Source of the DNA: Hyaloperonospora brassicae | Taxonomy: Eukaryota; Oomycota; Peronosporomycetes; Peronosporales; Peronosporaceae | Reading direction: 5' to 3' | Length of the DNA stretch: 64,000 nucleotides | Assembly (NCBI GenBank): GCA_947650285.1 | Contig: CANTFL010001244.1 | Span: 620,001 to 684,000 of the forward strand | Shown: in pieces, positions 34,758-45,494 of the stretch | Layout of the letters: each line of letters begins with the position of its first letter | Position numbering within the stretch: position 1 is the stretch's first letter | The notes under the pieces: generated by a model | Database searches by the model: none | Seen by the model: the letters and a program-made list of their open reading frames with translations, nothing else | What the model was told of the DNA's origin: nothing | Position numbers and translations under genes: made by a program

Positions 34758-35600
34758 ATGGATGTGTCTTTCCCTGCCAAGCTCGGCGTCCTAATAACAC
34801 TCATTGTGGCTGTCGTCACGGCTTGTACAATCATCGCGCTTGCCGACACACGACCGGATCCACGTCCAGTCTTGCTGTTGACAGGCGACTCTCAGACAGG
34901 AGAAGGAGCGAATCCATTACTAAGTGGCTGGGTCGCAATGCTACGGTGGCGATACGTGGGCGCCGACGTCATCACGCGCGCGCTTCCGGGCTACAATACC
35001 AAATGGTTTCTCAAATACGTCGCGCCTACAATCGCGCGTGAAATTCAGAAAAGCGTCTATCCTACACCGTCACTCATCACGATTTGGTTTGGAAGCAACG
35101 ATGCCGCTCTGGCAAACGGCACTGCCTCGAAAAGGCATGTCCCCATCGCAGACTACAAGAACAATTTGATCGCGATCGCTCGCAGTTTCCAGACGGCAGC
35201 ACCTACTGCATCCTTGTTGTTGATCACGCCACTACACGTAATCGACAGTGCTAGAGCCAAGATCTCAGCAGAACAAAACGGCACGATTGACCGAACGAAT
35301 GCCATGGCGACGTTGTATGCTCGCGCATGCGTGGAAGTCGGTGCAGCACTACAAGTTCCAGTATTGGACCTACACTCGTACTTTAATGCGATGCCTGAGA
35401 TAATGCGTAGTGCTTTTTTGCTCGCTGATGGACTACACTTGAGCGCATTGGGTAATCGTCAAGTCAACGCGCTACTGCAAAGTAAACTTGCACTCGAGTT
35501 TTTCGCGTTAAAAGGCTTCCTCGATGTACCATATTTTCCAGCAGCTGACCAGTACCTACGCGATGATCCGTGGAGAATAGAGGGTGACAGTCAAGATTGA
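34758..35600 (+). CDS. SGNH/GDSL hydrolase, isoamyl acetate esterase (IAH1)-like
   Basis: A 280-residue protein with an uncleaved-looking hydrophobic N-terminus (residues 9-29), probably a signal anchor or signal peptide. The SGNH blocks are all present: block I LLTGDSQT (nucleophile S45), block II ALPGYNT (G78), block III WFGSNDAAL (N114) and block V ADGLHLS (D224, H227). The spacing and the GYNT and ND-A-L words fit the isoamyl acetate-hydrolysing esterase subgroup, whose members cleave short-chain esters. All catalytic residues are intact. The hydrophobic start suggests action in the secretory pathway or outside the cell. The ATG used is the first in frame. Confidence 0.9.
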   Translation: MDVSFPAKLGVLITLIVAVVTACTIIALADTRPDPRPVLLLTGDSQTGEGANPLLSGWVAMLRWRYVGADVITRALPGYNTKWFLKYVAPTIAREIQKSVYPTPSLITIWFGSNDAALANGTASKRHVPIADYKNNLIAIARSFQTAAPTASLLLITPLHVIDSARAKISAEQNGTIDRTNAMATLYARACVEVGAALQVPVLDLHSYFNAMPEIMRSAFLLADGLHLSALGNRQVNALLQSKLALEFFALKGFLDVPYFPAADQYLRDDPWRIEGDSQD

Positions 35601-37886
35601 TCTGCACTTCTAAGTAGTACAATAGCGTTACCCTTTACACAGAACTGGTGTCTGAAGTTTAGCTCCTCTGGTTTTCTTGCTGCTACGATCATCGTCGAGC
35701 TACTGCATGGAGCTGAGTACACCTCTTCACGTTCACTTTAAGCAATATGAACAGCATAAATCCACGAGTATTGTCAAAGCTCACACGAGCCTGTCTACTG
35801 ACCACACACTGACATCATCGATCTTTCACGCTCCGTGAGGTCTCATGACAAGATAGCCGACGACTTCTCAAACGCACGGCACGACGTTTCAAGGAGCAGT
35901 GCAAGAGCACAACACCATCGATAGAGGTCAAACACTTGATCGAGTACACGGAGCGGCAGGACGAACTCGATGCCGAGTAGCGTAGAAGCCCGGGAACTGA
36001 CGCATGTCAGCTATGGTTGCAGCCGACGCATGAACGGACCAAGCGCTACGGTACTAGCGCTCGACAACAAAGGTCCTTGTAGTCTACACTTACACCATTT
36101 CTCAAGAAATGGATTCGTTCTCGACCGCGTCGCTCCTGTCTATAGCAGCTGCACACTTCAGCGGTGGTAGTGTGTCGAGCAGCGTGTCATGCTTGCCATC
36201 CAATGCGACATGCACAGTATCTATTCGTGCTGCCAAACATTGGCCTAAATCAATCTATTCATGCTGTCGAACGTCTTTATGAAGAATAAGCAGCAGAGCA
36301 CAAGCACTGCGTTCATCGTCAACTCGCGTATTGGTAGTTGACAAAAGCAGCTTTGGAAACACCCAAGACGTTTCCAAGCCGCCTTCGTTGTTAGCAAACA
36401 TATACACTGCATATGACGTAGGGCAGCAAGCTCGGATTCCACTTCCTCAGTACATCACAGCACGCCCACGCGCTGTGCAGTCCACGCTCTTATAGATTTT
36501 AAGAAGAGGGTTAATTGAGTGTTGGTGACAGGTATTTATAAATAATGCTGGTACCTACTGCCTCGTATGCGTTGCCTAGCATACTACAGGTGTTCGTGTG
36601 GTCTGATTGTATCGTGACGATGACCAGCAAGTTCACTTATCGATTCTCTTGTCAGACAGTTTCATCAATGAGCGTCTTATGAGCCTTAATTGACAAGGCT
36701 CTGGACCGTTAACATCATTAGACAGAAGCCTCATCGGTCAGGACTGACAAAGACAGTCAGGAAGCCAAACATGTCAAGGAAAAGTAGTGAATCTCTTGTC
36801 GTCTACCAGGCAGTGGGTGGTCGTTATTGCAAGCATTTATCCTCTCTCGTCGTCACTATGTTGCTTCGTTCAATAGAGGATACAGCGCAATGTCATTTAG
36901 CGTGTATCTTATGGATTATACATGATCTGTTGGCTGCTGCACCCGCCTTGCACCTTGACCTCAATCTCACATATTAAGCCACTTATTCACACTATGGTGA
37001 ACTCATCCATCGACGTATAGCCATGACAAACACGTTTGTCCTCCATTGAATACTTCACAAACTCGCATAGAGCTTTCAGGCCCGAGTCAAGCAAAGACAG
37101 TCAATAATTGCGCTCATGTGCCTGGCGTAAATGCTTGAGAGTAGAAAAGTGTGATTGTCGATGACTATGGACTATAAAGCATCACGACGAGTAGCAGGTA
37201 CAATTTTAGGCGGTGATGTGTACATAAAGGGCGCAGCAGGTGTGAACCCGACTTCTAGTGGCCTTGTCCAAAGCAGGTTATCGTTATCGACCGACAAGTG
37301 ATGCGGCGATATTCACCGCTCAGCAAAGTCGGCTGCGCTATTAACAGCTTTGTAAGAGTGTTCGTAAAAGACAGCAGCATCAAAGTCATCAAATTCTAGA
37401 TTGTAGTCAGCACACACTTTGCAAGACATTACGACAAGACAATTGTTATCATGCCGTCGCGGTGATCAACTGCTTGTCCAACTTGGTCATTCCGCGAGCG
37501 ATGCAGCTATCTTAAAATCGATCCTAGGCATCATCGGTCATCAGACTTGATAGACCACAGCAATCAGATGGTCGTGTCATATACCCATCGTGTAAGTTGC
37601 GCGATTTGTGATGGATGTCGCTTATTCCCCAGATGAAGAGATGCCACCACCACCTGCGCAGTGTTGTCCACATGACCGGAGTGTAGCGGTACCACACTAC
37701 TCGTCCCACTTCTGAAAAGATTATGTATGGCGCGGTATAAACCAAAGCAAACACCTTAGATAGTCTGTCAAGCAATAGTGCAACGGGGCAAGTTATCAGC
37801 TTCTGCAGCAGCAACACTTCTCTGTCAACATTCATGCAAAACCGATAATTGATAGTAAACGCAGCTACAAATTGTAAAGCTACATG
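35601..37886. other. Intergenic, no recognisable gene
   Basis: Only short frames occur. The longest (minus 38006-37524) spans the border into the LTR of element 2 and is therefore not a natural unit. No motif, RNA gene or repeat was seen. Confidence 0.5.
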
Positions 37887-38413
37887 TGTAACGGGGTTAC
37901 ACGTCGACTGGTAGTCGACAATAGGTGTGGTACACACGAGGGATGGGATCCCCTTTAAAGCCATATTAGAACACAGTATCAATTGTTGAAGACTGATGTC
38001 TGTCAACCATTGATTACGAGATCTTTTGAGAGGTTTATTTAGGACATTATCGAATAGATTGATTTCTTTGCTCTAAGGTGTTCTTTTAGGTTAAAAGAAG
38101 AAATAAAATTCAGTTCCCATTTTGATCAGCATAAGAAACGTGCCTTACGAGGCGTCTTGATCGGAAGAGCTAGCAACGCCTGTAAAGATAGCTGCTCTTG
38201 AGCACTCTGTGCTGTGATTCTCTTGAATCGTTTGGTCCCCCTGGAACAGGGACCGTAAGCCATCTGAGCTTGTTGACTCTCTGAGTCGGGTTCTTTGAAC
38301 CACCCTTTAGCTCTCGGAGCTGTTGACTCTTTGAGTCGGGTTCGTAGAACCAAAGTTGCTCGTAAGAGCGTTAAAGTCTTCCTCTGACTTAAGGAGCTGT
38401 GTAGCTCCGCTAC
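37887..38413 (+). repeat. 5' LTR of element 2
   Basis: About 527 bp, starting TGTAACGGGGTTACA and ending near GTAGCTCCGCTAC. The right half is a chain of short perfect hairpins, for example GTCGACTGGTAGTCGAC (37903-37919) and GGAGCTGTGTAGCTCC. It carries one extra block of about 50 bp, ending GACTCTTTGAGTCGG, that the 3' LTR lacks. Directly after it lies TTGGAAGCACTTGTAGTC, the likely primer-binding site region. Confidence 0.85.
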
Positions 38414-38472
38414 GCTTGGAAGCACTTGTAGTCAACCTACGCCTGAGTCGTTACGACTGATCCTCTGTTAGG

Positions 38473-39507
38473 ATGAAGCAATACACACCCCTCTTTGAGG
38501 CTCAAAAGGTCGCGCTTGAGAAGCTGACCGCGGCCGTAGGCCCTGAGTATGTGGAGTTTCTAGCTGCACAAAATCCCGATGTGCTCAATGCACGAGTCGA
38601 GGCCTTCATGCAGTGTGAACCTGCCCTTTTAGGGCAGGTTCAAAACCAAGTAGCGTCGGCTATGCCAACATGCTACGTGGAAATGCCACAAGAAGAGGCT
38701 AAGCCTCGTCCCTTTAGGGTGGACGTTAAATGTTACTCCGGTAAGGAGGAGGAAAACCTGACCCTCTGGATCCGTGAGATTGAGATGGCCATGAGCTCTG
38801 GCCTTATTTCACTCGAGTACCAGCGGGTCTCGCTGGCTATCTCCCAGCTCGATGGAAGATCTAGAGAGTGGGCTCTGACGTGTGGCACATCGGTCGACTT
38901 GGCGTTCACCACATGGGATTCGCTCAAGTTAGACCTTTTGCAAGTTTTCTCGCCGCCTATCCAGGCTTATCGCGTGCGCTCACGCTTCTTGTCTACCTGT
39001 CAGGGTAAGAATGAGTTAACGGACAATGTCCAAGAGTTGAGAACTCTTATGGCTGCTATGCAGTCTGACCCTCTCCCTGAGACAGTTTGTGTGACTGTCT
39101 TCATGGAAGGGCCTTTAAATGGCGTTGTCTGGACCGAGGTGTTTCGGGTTCATCTCTCTACTTTTGAGGAAGCTGTTATCATCGCTCAAAATGCTGAGCA
39201 CAACTTCAAGTCGGCCAGAATTGGTTGGAATGGGTACAGCCCAACCTTTGCGAGGGCAACCTCTGCGAGCACCTCGGATTACTGTAAACCAGAACCGATG
39301 GATCTCAGCCATGCTGAAGATGAAGGCGAAGCGGAGCTTCATGTTGCAGATCAACGACAGGAAGTGAGACTCTGTTATATGTGCGGAAGCACTAAACACT
39401 TGCGTCCCACTTTTCCTTTGCGTAAGCAACAACCGACTGCTATGGGCCGAAACCCCAGCCACAACCAGAAACCTGGTATGGCACGGGGAAACGTCGACAC
39501 CCATTAG
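38473..39507 (+). CDS. Gag polyprotein of element 2
   Basis: An uninterrupted 344-codon frame with an ATG. Residues about 75-240 form the retrotransposon gag domain (RVDVKCYSGKEEENLTLWI, MAMSSG, SREWALTCG, WDSLKLDLLQVFSPP, SRFLSTCQGKNELTDNVQEL). EPMDLSHAEDEGE follows. The C-terminal zinc knuckle reads CYMCGSTKHLRPTF, in which the last cysteine has become phenylalanine, so RNA binding may be impaired. Gag assembles the particle that holds the element's RNA. It is the only undamaged gene of the element. Perfect hairpins of 7-11 bp sit inside the coding sequence. Confidence 0.8.
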   Translation: MKQYTPLFEAQKVALEKLTAAVGPEYVEFLAAQNPDVLNARVEAFMQCEPALLGQVQNQVASAMPTCYVEMPQEEAKPRPFRVDVKCYSGKEEENLTLWIREIEMAMSSGLISLEYQRVSLAISQLDGRSREWALTCGTSVDLAFTTWDSLKLDLLQVFSPPIQAYRVRSRFLSTCQGKNELTDNVQELRTLMAAMQSDPLPETVCVTVFMEGPLNGVVWTEVFRVHLSTFEEAVIIAQNAEHNFKSARIGWNGYSPTFARATSASTSDYCKPEPMDLSHAEDEGEAELHVADQRQEVRLCYMCGSTKHLRPTFPLRKQQPTAMGRNPSHNQKPGMARGNVDTH

Positions 39508-39534
39508 GTGCGGGGCGCCCTACTGGGGTAGAAA

Positions 39535-40072
39535 TGAGTTTTGTTGCTTCTCTACGAGGTAGAGTAAAACAGGGCTTATCCCCACAGAGCTCTGTGCCCA
39601 TCAGCATAGAGAGTAGATACGGTCCAGGCTTTTTAGTCTCTGAGGCGACAGTGAGAGGCTTTGAGAAGCAGTGGTCGATCCTAATCGACTCCGGAGCATC
39701 ATGAAATTACGCTCGACGTCGTTCACTTGAGGGAAGTCAGCGATATGCTGAAGCGCTCAAAGCGCATGAAGGTAATTCAATCACATCTGTTCGTTGAGCG
39801 AATGGTAGTCGCGTCACGGTGCCTAAAGTTTCGTTGAACTTAGGTGTGAAGTTTGTGGACCTTGAAAGCACAGAACGCTGTATTGTCCTAGACCTTGATT
39901 CGAGATTTGATCTCATCCTAGGTATGGCTTGGCTTGAACGCCATGAGCCATGGATTGGTTGGAGGTCTAAGACCTTAGTCGCAACGCGCATTGTTCCTAG
40001 AGAAGCTTTGGAGAGTCGTGAACCCAACTTTGCTAGTAAACAGAAGAAATATTGGCGCGAGACATTAACATA
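39535..40072 (+). pseudogene. Aspartic protease of element 2
   Basis: The frame after gag contains WSILIDSGAS, the active-site block, followed directly by a TGA. After a second stop comes VTVPKVSLNLGVKFVDLEST, then CIVLDLDSRFDLILGMAWLE with the DLILGM strand and flap typical of Gypsy proteases. Two in-frame stops inactivate it. Confidence 0.75.
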
Positions 40073-40180
40073 AGATGCCAACGTGCTAGACATTCTTATG
40101 TCAGAGTTAATCAACTCCAATGTCAATGAAACAACTTTTGAGCAGAGCTATTTCACCGTATGTGAAGGGATTATACCCCG

Positions 40181-40775
40181 ATGAGTGATACTCGTCGTGA
40201 TAATGAGTCACTGCATGCTGCATGCATGGTTAGCCTAGGGCCGAAATATCAAGAATATAATTACACTGATGTGAGTGGGGTGGCACGTGAAATTACACCG
40301 AGTGAGGGCGGCCGAGGTGGCACCTCACTGAATGTCGGTAATGACATTGATGGCGAGGAGCCAGAGTGTTCAGGGCTAGGCCCGGATGATGTACGTGAAG
40401 TGGCACGTGTAAATTCAATGTGTGAAGTGTTTGAGTTGCGTAACACTTCACCAGATGTCGTTCAAGACGTGAGCTCTCGTATAGAGCGTGCTACGGTAAA
40501 AAAACCACGGGGACCCTACTGTCCCGGCCTCTAAGAGGTGTAAGGTTTCTTTGAGGAAACAATCTCAGCGTCGGGTGGCAACTGTTAAGCGCCCCACGTC
40601 TAAGAAGTCACGAAGTGACAATAGTAATAATACACTATATAAACTTGTCAATGGGTTGACTGGCCATGGTGATGGCAACATTAGTCTTGAGACTCTTCCA
40701 TCTTTGGATACTCTCTTTGAACTAGACGAAATGTCTGACGGCGAATTTAGCCAAGCCTTACAGGCAGGAGAATGA
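40181..40775 (+). pseudogene. Protease-RT linker of element 2
   Basis: Two frames of 117 and 74 codons with acidic, serine- and glycine-rich composition and a basic stretch (KRPTSKKSRSDN) lie between protease and RT. No domain is recognised; I infer a flexible tether as in element A. Confidence 0.45.
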
Positions 40776-40940
40776 TCCGAGTTAGTGGTCATTCGGCCGA
40801 AAAATGAGTTGAACTCATCCTAGTTATTGGACGAGTCTGTCCTTGAGGACACAAAGGCGGCATTGGATGCCCGTAGTGGATCTTTGATCCTTAAGAATCC
40901 TCTTTATTCGTTCTATCCTTTGGTAAAATAATTTCAGGAC

Positions 40941-41822
40941 GTGGTGTGTCACAACCCGCCGTCCGTCTTACCTCCCGATAGAGGTGTACGTCATGAAATT
41001 GACTTGGTTCCTGGAACTAAATACTGCGTAACACGGCAGTGGCCTTTACCTAACGAACAGTGTGAAGTCATTGAGGACTTCTTTCGTGCAAAGCAAGCGG
41101 CAGGAATGGCACTTGAGAGCAAATCTACCCATTCCACACCGACCTTCTGTGGCAAAAAGCCCAAAGGGAAGTGGCGCATTGTTCATGCTTACAATAAGCT
41201 TAATGCGACCACCATCCCGGCTCAGACACCGATTCCGAGGAAGGATGTTCTTCAGAACAATATGGTGGGATGTACTATGTACAGTGCGCTCGACTTAGTC
41301 GATGGTTATTACCAGCTTCTCATGCGAGGAAGCGACAATCCGCTGACAGCGGTCAGCACTCCAAGCGGTATGCTCTGGGAGTGGCTTGTTATGCCGCAAG
41401 GGTTATCAAATGCCCCGGCTACATTCATACGTCTTGTGACACAATTGTTCAGACCTCACAGAGGGTATGCACAGACGTACTTTGATGACATCTTTGTCCA
41501 TAGTCGTGCTATGAACGGTCGGTCGGATATGGATAATCACATCGACCATTTACGAGCAGTGCTAGAGTGCATGCGCACAAACAAGTTGTATTCCAACGCC
41601 TCTAAATGCAACTTTGGTGCAGAAGATATTCCCTTTTTAGGGTACTTTATTGGTATGCAAGGCCTTAGAGCGGATCCTGCTAAGGTAAAAGCCATGGTCG
41701 ATTGGCCGGTTCCAACGAACCAAAATGACTTACGTAAGTGGCTTGGCCTTGCCAATTACTTACACAAGTACAGTGCGAATTACGCAGATATGGCTCGGCC
41801 ATTATCTAGTCTCCTTAAATAG
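40941..41822 (+). pseudogene. Reverse transcriptase of element 2
   Basis: A 293-codon open frame containing all Gypsy RT blocks: GVRHEIDLVPGTKYCVTRQW, KWRIVHAYNKLN, YSALDLVDGYYQLLM, VMPQGLSNAPATF, the active site TYFDDIFVHS and the thumb block LRKWLGLANYLHKYSANYAD. It ends at a TAG directly followed, in the same frame, by RNase H, so this amber codon is the only break in an otherwise intact RT-RNase H. Confidence 0.85.
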
Positions 41823-42629
41823 GATGTGGAATGGTGCTGGACTAGCACCGCGCATGATGATTTTCAAGCAGTAAAGGAGAGTATCCTTCATGCGCCAATC
41901 TTGGCTTTGCCTGATCCTGATCGATCGTTCAGTGTCGTCTGTGACGCATCTGACTTTGCCATAGGCAGCGCCCTGTTACAGACAGATTATGATGGACGGG
42001 AACGCGTCATTGCGTTTGAGTCCCGGCAGCTGAAGGCTGCAGAAAAGAACTATCCTGTTCATGACAAAGAGCTACTTGCAACGAAGTATGCTCTCGTCAA
42101 ATTCAGAGTTCATCTTCTTGGCTTTAAGCCGTTTGTGATCGACACCGATCATGCGTCATTGCTCACTGCGACCCAGTCGCCACATCTCTCTCAGAGAATG
42201 GCTCGTTGGATTTCCATCTTTGCCGAGTACAACTTCGAGGTGAAGTATAAGCCGGGCAAGCAGAATGCTTTAGCTGATGCGTTGTCACGCAGGCCTGACT
42301 ATGATCTTGCTCATGTTACGACTCTGTCGTCGTCTGTCACCGACCTCGTCCGTTTGGCATATGCCAAAGATGAACATTGTGTAGCTCTGCTACGTGCTCT
42401 AGGGAGCGAGGAGTTCCAGGACTCGGACATAGAATTGTCGGCACGATTACGTGCGAGGATACATCTATATTTCATCGATCAAGGCCTGATGTGCCAAAGC
42501 ACGGATGTGGAGGATACCCCTCGCATCGTTGTCCCTCAAGATGAGGATTTGAAGTATCGAATCCTCAATGAGGCACATGATACTGCGTTGAGTGGTCATT
42601 GGTCGTGGGAAGACCTATGGCTCAGTTAG
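41823..42629 (+). pseudogene. RNase H domain and integrase N-terminus of element 2
   Basis: In frame with RT. The RNase H catalytic set is intact: VVCDASDFAIGSAL (D), NYPVHDKELLA (E), FVIDTDHASLL (D) and NALADALSRRPDY (D). Downstream the frame enters the HH part of the integrase zinc finger (NEAHDTALSGHW) and then shifts frame; the CC part (VRTC, stop, TCQRVK) is in another frame near 42690. It removed the RNA strand during cDNA synthesis. Confidence 0.85.
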
Positions 42630-42827
42630 ACAACTTTATTGGTGGCCCAAACTTTACAAATGGGTGGGCGCATATGTGCGTACGTGTTAAACGTGTCAAC
42701 GGGTAAAACCCTCACCTCACGCGGCAGCGCTGCTAGCTAGTTTCCCTGTCCCAAAGGGTATTGGGAGTCAATCAGCATGGATTCCCTGTTCGCTTTACCG
42801 AAAGATTAGTATGGCATTACGAATATT

Positions 42828-43274
42828 GTGGTCTTTGTTAACTGTTTGAGCGGGATTACTCATTTAGCGGCGATGCCGGATACCATTGACGGTGAGGGTA
42901 CAGATACACTGTTTACCAATCGCGCGTTTCTACAACACGGTTTGCCATTGGCAATTGTCTCTGATAGAGATCCTCGCTTCACTGGGAAGTTTTGGAAATC
43001 CATCTTCAAGGTGATTGGCACACGATTAAACATGTCCACAGCGGATCATCCTCAGACTGATGGTCAAACCGAGCGAGTGAATCGCATCATCGGTGACATC
43101 TTGCGCAGTGTTTGCGCTGATACGACGAAGCGTTGGAGTGCGATGCTCCCTGTCGTTAAGTTTGCGTTGAACAATGCCGTGCATGCCTCCAACGGCTTCA
43201 CACCGTTTTACGTGAGCGTTCTCACACATTCTCGCGTTCCGTTAACGCTACCACTGCGTGTATTCAGGGCTTAG
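42828..43274 (+). pseudogene. Integrase catalytic core of element 2
   Basis: The core holds LAIVSDRDPRFTGKFW with the second catalytic aspartate and ADHPQTDGQTERVNR with the glutamate. At the first site the usual V-V-D-R-x-S-K is VFVNCLSG, so the first aspartate is asparagine and strand transfer should be lost. The end KFALNNAVHASNGFTPFYV is family-typical. Confidence 0.8.
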
Positions 43275-43782
43275 TAGGGGAGGATTTGCCGATCGACTTG
43301 CTGATATCAGCCCTGCTACTGTTCAAAAACAGGTAAGCGAGTTTCTCGCAACGCGATGGAATGTGTTACGACACGTACGGTACGCACTGACTGATAGCCA
43401 AGACAAGCAGAAGGAACAAGCTGGCGCTATAGGCAGAAATTGTATTGAACGTTATAAGGCTGGAGACCAAGTATTTCTCAATGCTAAAAACCTACCTACA
43501 AATGTAGTGTCCGCCGTCTTCAAGACAAAGTTGCGTCCGCGCTTCATTGGACCATTTACGATCGTCGCCAAGAAGGGACTTGCGTATACGCTCAACCTTC
43601 TGCTCAAACTGCTCACACACCCTGTGTTCTACGTGGGCTTGCTTAAGCCGTATCAGGATCCTTTCCACGTGAACTTGGAGGCGCTTGCGCCGCATAGGTT
43701 AGCCTTGCCATCGGTTGCTGAATCCGTATCAGGAGGTCAAGCTGAGCCTCCATCCGGGCTTGGCCCAATTCCAATGCCTTGA
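43258..43782 (+). pseudogene. Integrase C-terminal GPF/Y module of element 2
   Basis: In a frame shifted from the core, the sequence AGDQVFLNAKNLP and RPRFIGPFTIVAKKGLAYTL with HPVFYVGLLKPYQDP forms the GPF/Y module typical of chromovirus integrases. A proline-rich segment leads towards the chromodomain. Confidence 0.75.
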
Positions 43783-45016
43783 CACGGGCTTGGCCCAACT
43801 CCAACACCTCAACATGGGCTCGCATCGTGTCAAACGCACTCTGGGTCTGAACCAATGTCTCACGGAGACCACTCAACTCGAGAAGCACCTTCTCATGCTC
43901 CTTATTCGGTATACCGACCACCTCCGAAGCTGCTCGATGAGCAAGGGAACCGCCAGTTCCATGTGGAGCGACTCCTGAAACGACGTCGCCGTCAGGGTCA
44001 ATACCAATATCTGGTAAAGTGGCGAGGTTACCCGCAGTCGGAGAACTCGTGGGAGTTTGAAATACCCCTTCGGCAGGATTGCCCATACGCCGTTGATTTT
44101 TTTGAACATCGTGGCAAGGGTCATCCCTCGACCGAGAGCGCTTCTCACCAATAGTGGTGGAGGCAGGTGGGTAGTTGTGTACCGCTTGACCGACACCCAC
44201 ATCAACCTGCACAGCCGGAGCATAGCGTGTGTGAGATAGCAACTAGCCTCTGACCTTAAGCTTGGCGTGGTCATACCGAAGCTTTCGTTCTAGACGAACG
44301 TCTGCCACATCGGCACTTGCTCTCAGAACTAACACGCTGCTGAGGTGTCATTTCCGATGCATCCAGCTAAAAAAATCGTTGTCTTCTTCCTCCTGTAATT
44401 CTCCTGCTGATAGGAGGATGGGTATACCCTTTATCTATGGAAACGGTGCACCCCGTGCTTTCATGCCAAGTCGTTACATGTAGCTACTCTGAGTCGTCAA
44501 GTGGAATTCCAGGTACTTCTCGCGAAGCGCCTGTCGACCCGCAACCTCATCAGAAGATGTGAGCTCAGCGCCTATTGACCACGTTGCCAACGAACGGCCT
44601 GCCATTTGGCTTATACGCTCTTCCACACTGGGTGGAGTGAACACATAGCTACGGCGACTCTCAAGGGTTTCAGCAAGATGCGCATGGCACCGAGCGCTCT
44701 TCTCTTGTTGAATAGCCAACTATTGTTGCTCATCAAGCGGATTGGTGATGATGGCATCGCCCACAATGGGTGTTTGATGCGGCGCCGATGGCGCGTTGGC
44801 TTCGCCAAGCTCGGCAAATGGTTTTGGTGCAGTATGAGGCGGTGCCTCTTGCACTGGTGAGTCGAACATTGTCCTCTCTTCACCATGGATATCGGTATCG
44901 CTACCATAATCCACCTCCACATCGATGCCGAGGTAGGACGAGAGAGTCGAGGACTCATGGGGTGGCGATACCATGATATTTTGAGTTTTGCCAACCGTGA
45001 AGGTTGAAGCGCACAC
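43643..45016 (-). pseudogene. Antisense ORF of element 2 (aORF)
   Basis: From an ATG at 45014-45016, just inside the 3' LTR, one minus-strand frame can be followed for 458 codons with no frameshift and only in-frame stops (TAG at 44720, TAA at 44474, then a TAG, a TGA and a further TAG before 44242). The first 100 residues are acidic and proline-rich. Then comes a WSIGAELTSSDE region and a last 199-codon open part with a basic patch (GEKRSRSRD) and a coiled coil (LLELSGLRETLVQTQSAFD, then repeated LELGQAR). That last part lies opposite the chromodomain. It has a counterpart in element 1. Function unknown. Confidence 0.55.
43855..44154 (+). pseudogene. Chromodomain of element 2
   Basis: QFHVERLLKRRRRQGQYQYL followed by VKWRGYPQSENSWEFE is a near-complete chromodomain with the aromatic cage positions Y, W and W. 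It would guide integration to chromatin. The aORF runs antisense across it. Confidence 0.85.
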
Positions 45017-45080
45017 ACACCGTCCTCTTCGAGGTAAGAATTCAATTGACGTTTCGTGGTAACGTCAGTCTGGTGGGGGG

Positions 45081-45494
45081 TGTAACGGGGTTACACGTCG
45101 ACTGGTAGTCGACAATAGGTGTGGTACACACGAGGGATGGGATCCCCTTTAAAGCCATATTAGAACACAGTATCAATTGTTGAAGACTGATGTCTGTCAA
45201 CCATTGATTACGAGATCTTTTGAGAGGTTTATTTAGGACATTATCGAATAGATTGATTTCTTTGCTCTAAGGTGTTCTTTTAGGTTAAAAGAAGAAATAA
45301 AATTCAGTTCCCATTTTGATCAACATAAGAAACGTGCCTTACGAGGCGTCTTGATCGGAAGAGCTAGCAACGCCTGTAAAGATAGCTGCTCTTGAGCACT
45401 CTGTGCTGTGATTCTCTTGAATCGTTTGGTTCCCTTCGAACAGGGACCGTAAGCTTTCTAAGCTTGTTAACTCTCTGAGTCGAGTTCGTAGAAC
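45081..45494 (+). repeat. 3' LTR of element 2, left part
   Basis: Repeats the 5' LTR from its TGTAACGGGG start for 414 bp, missing one block of about 50 bp, and stops at TTCGTAGAAC where element 3 is inserted. It continues at 60188. Confidence 0.9.

Noticed and set aside
37524..38006. 160-codon minus frame spanning flank and LTR of element 2
   Set aside because: It crosses the insertion boundary, so it cannot be an ancestral gene.
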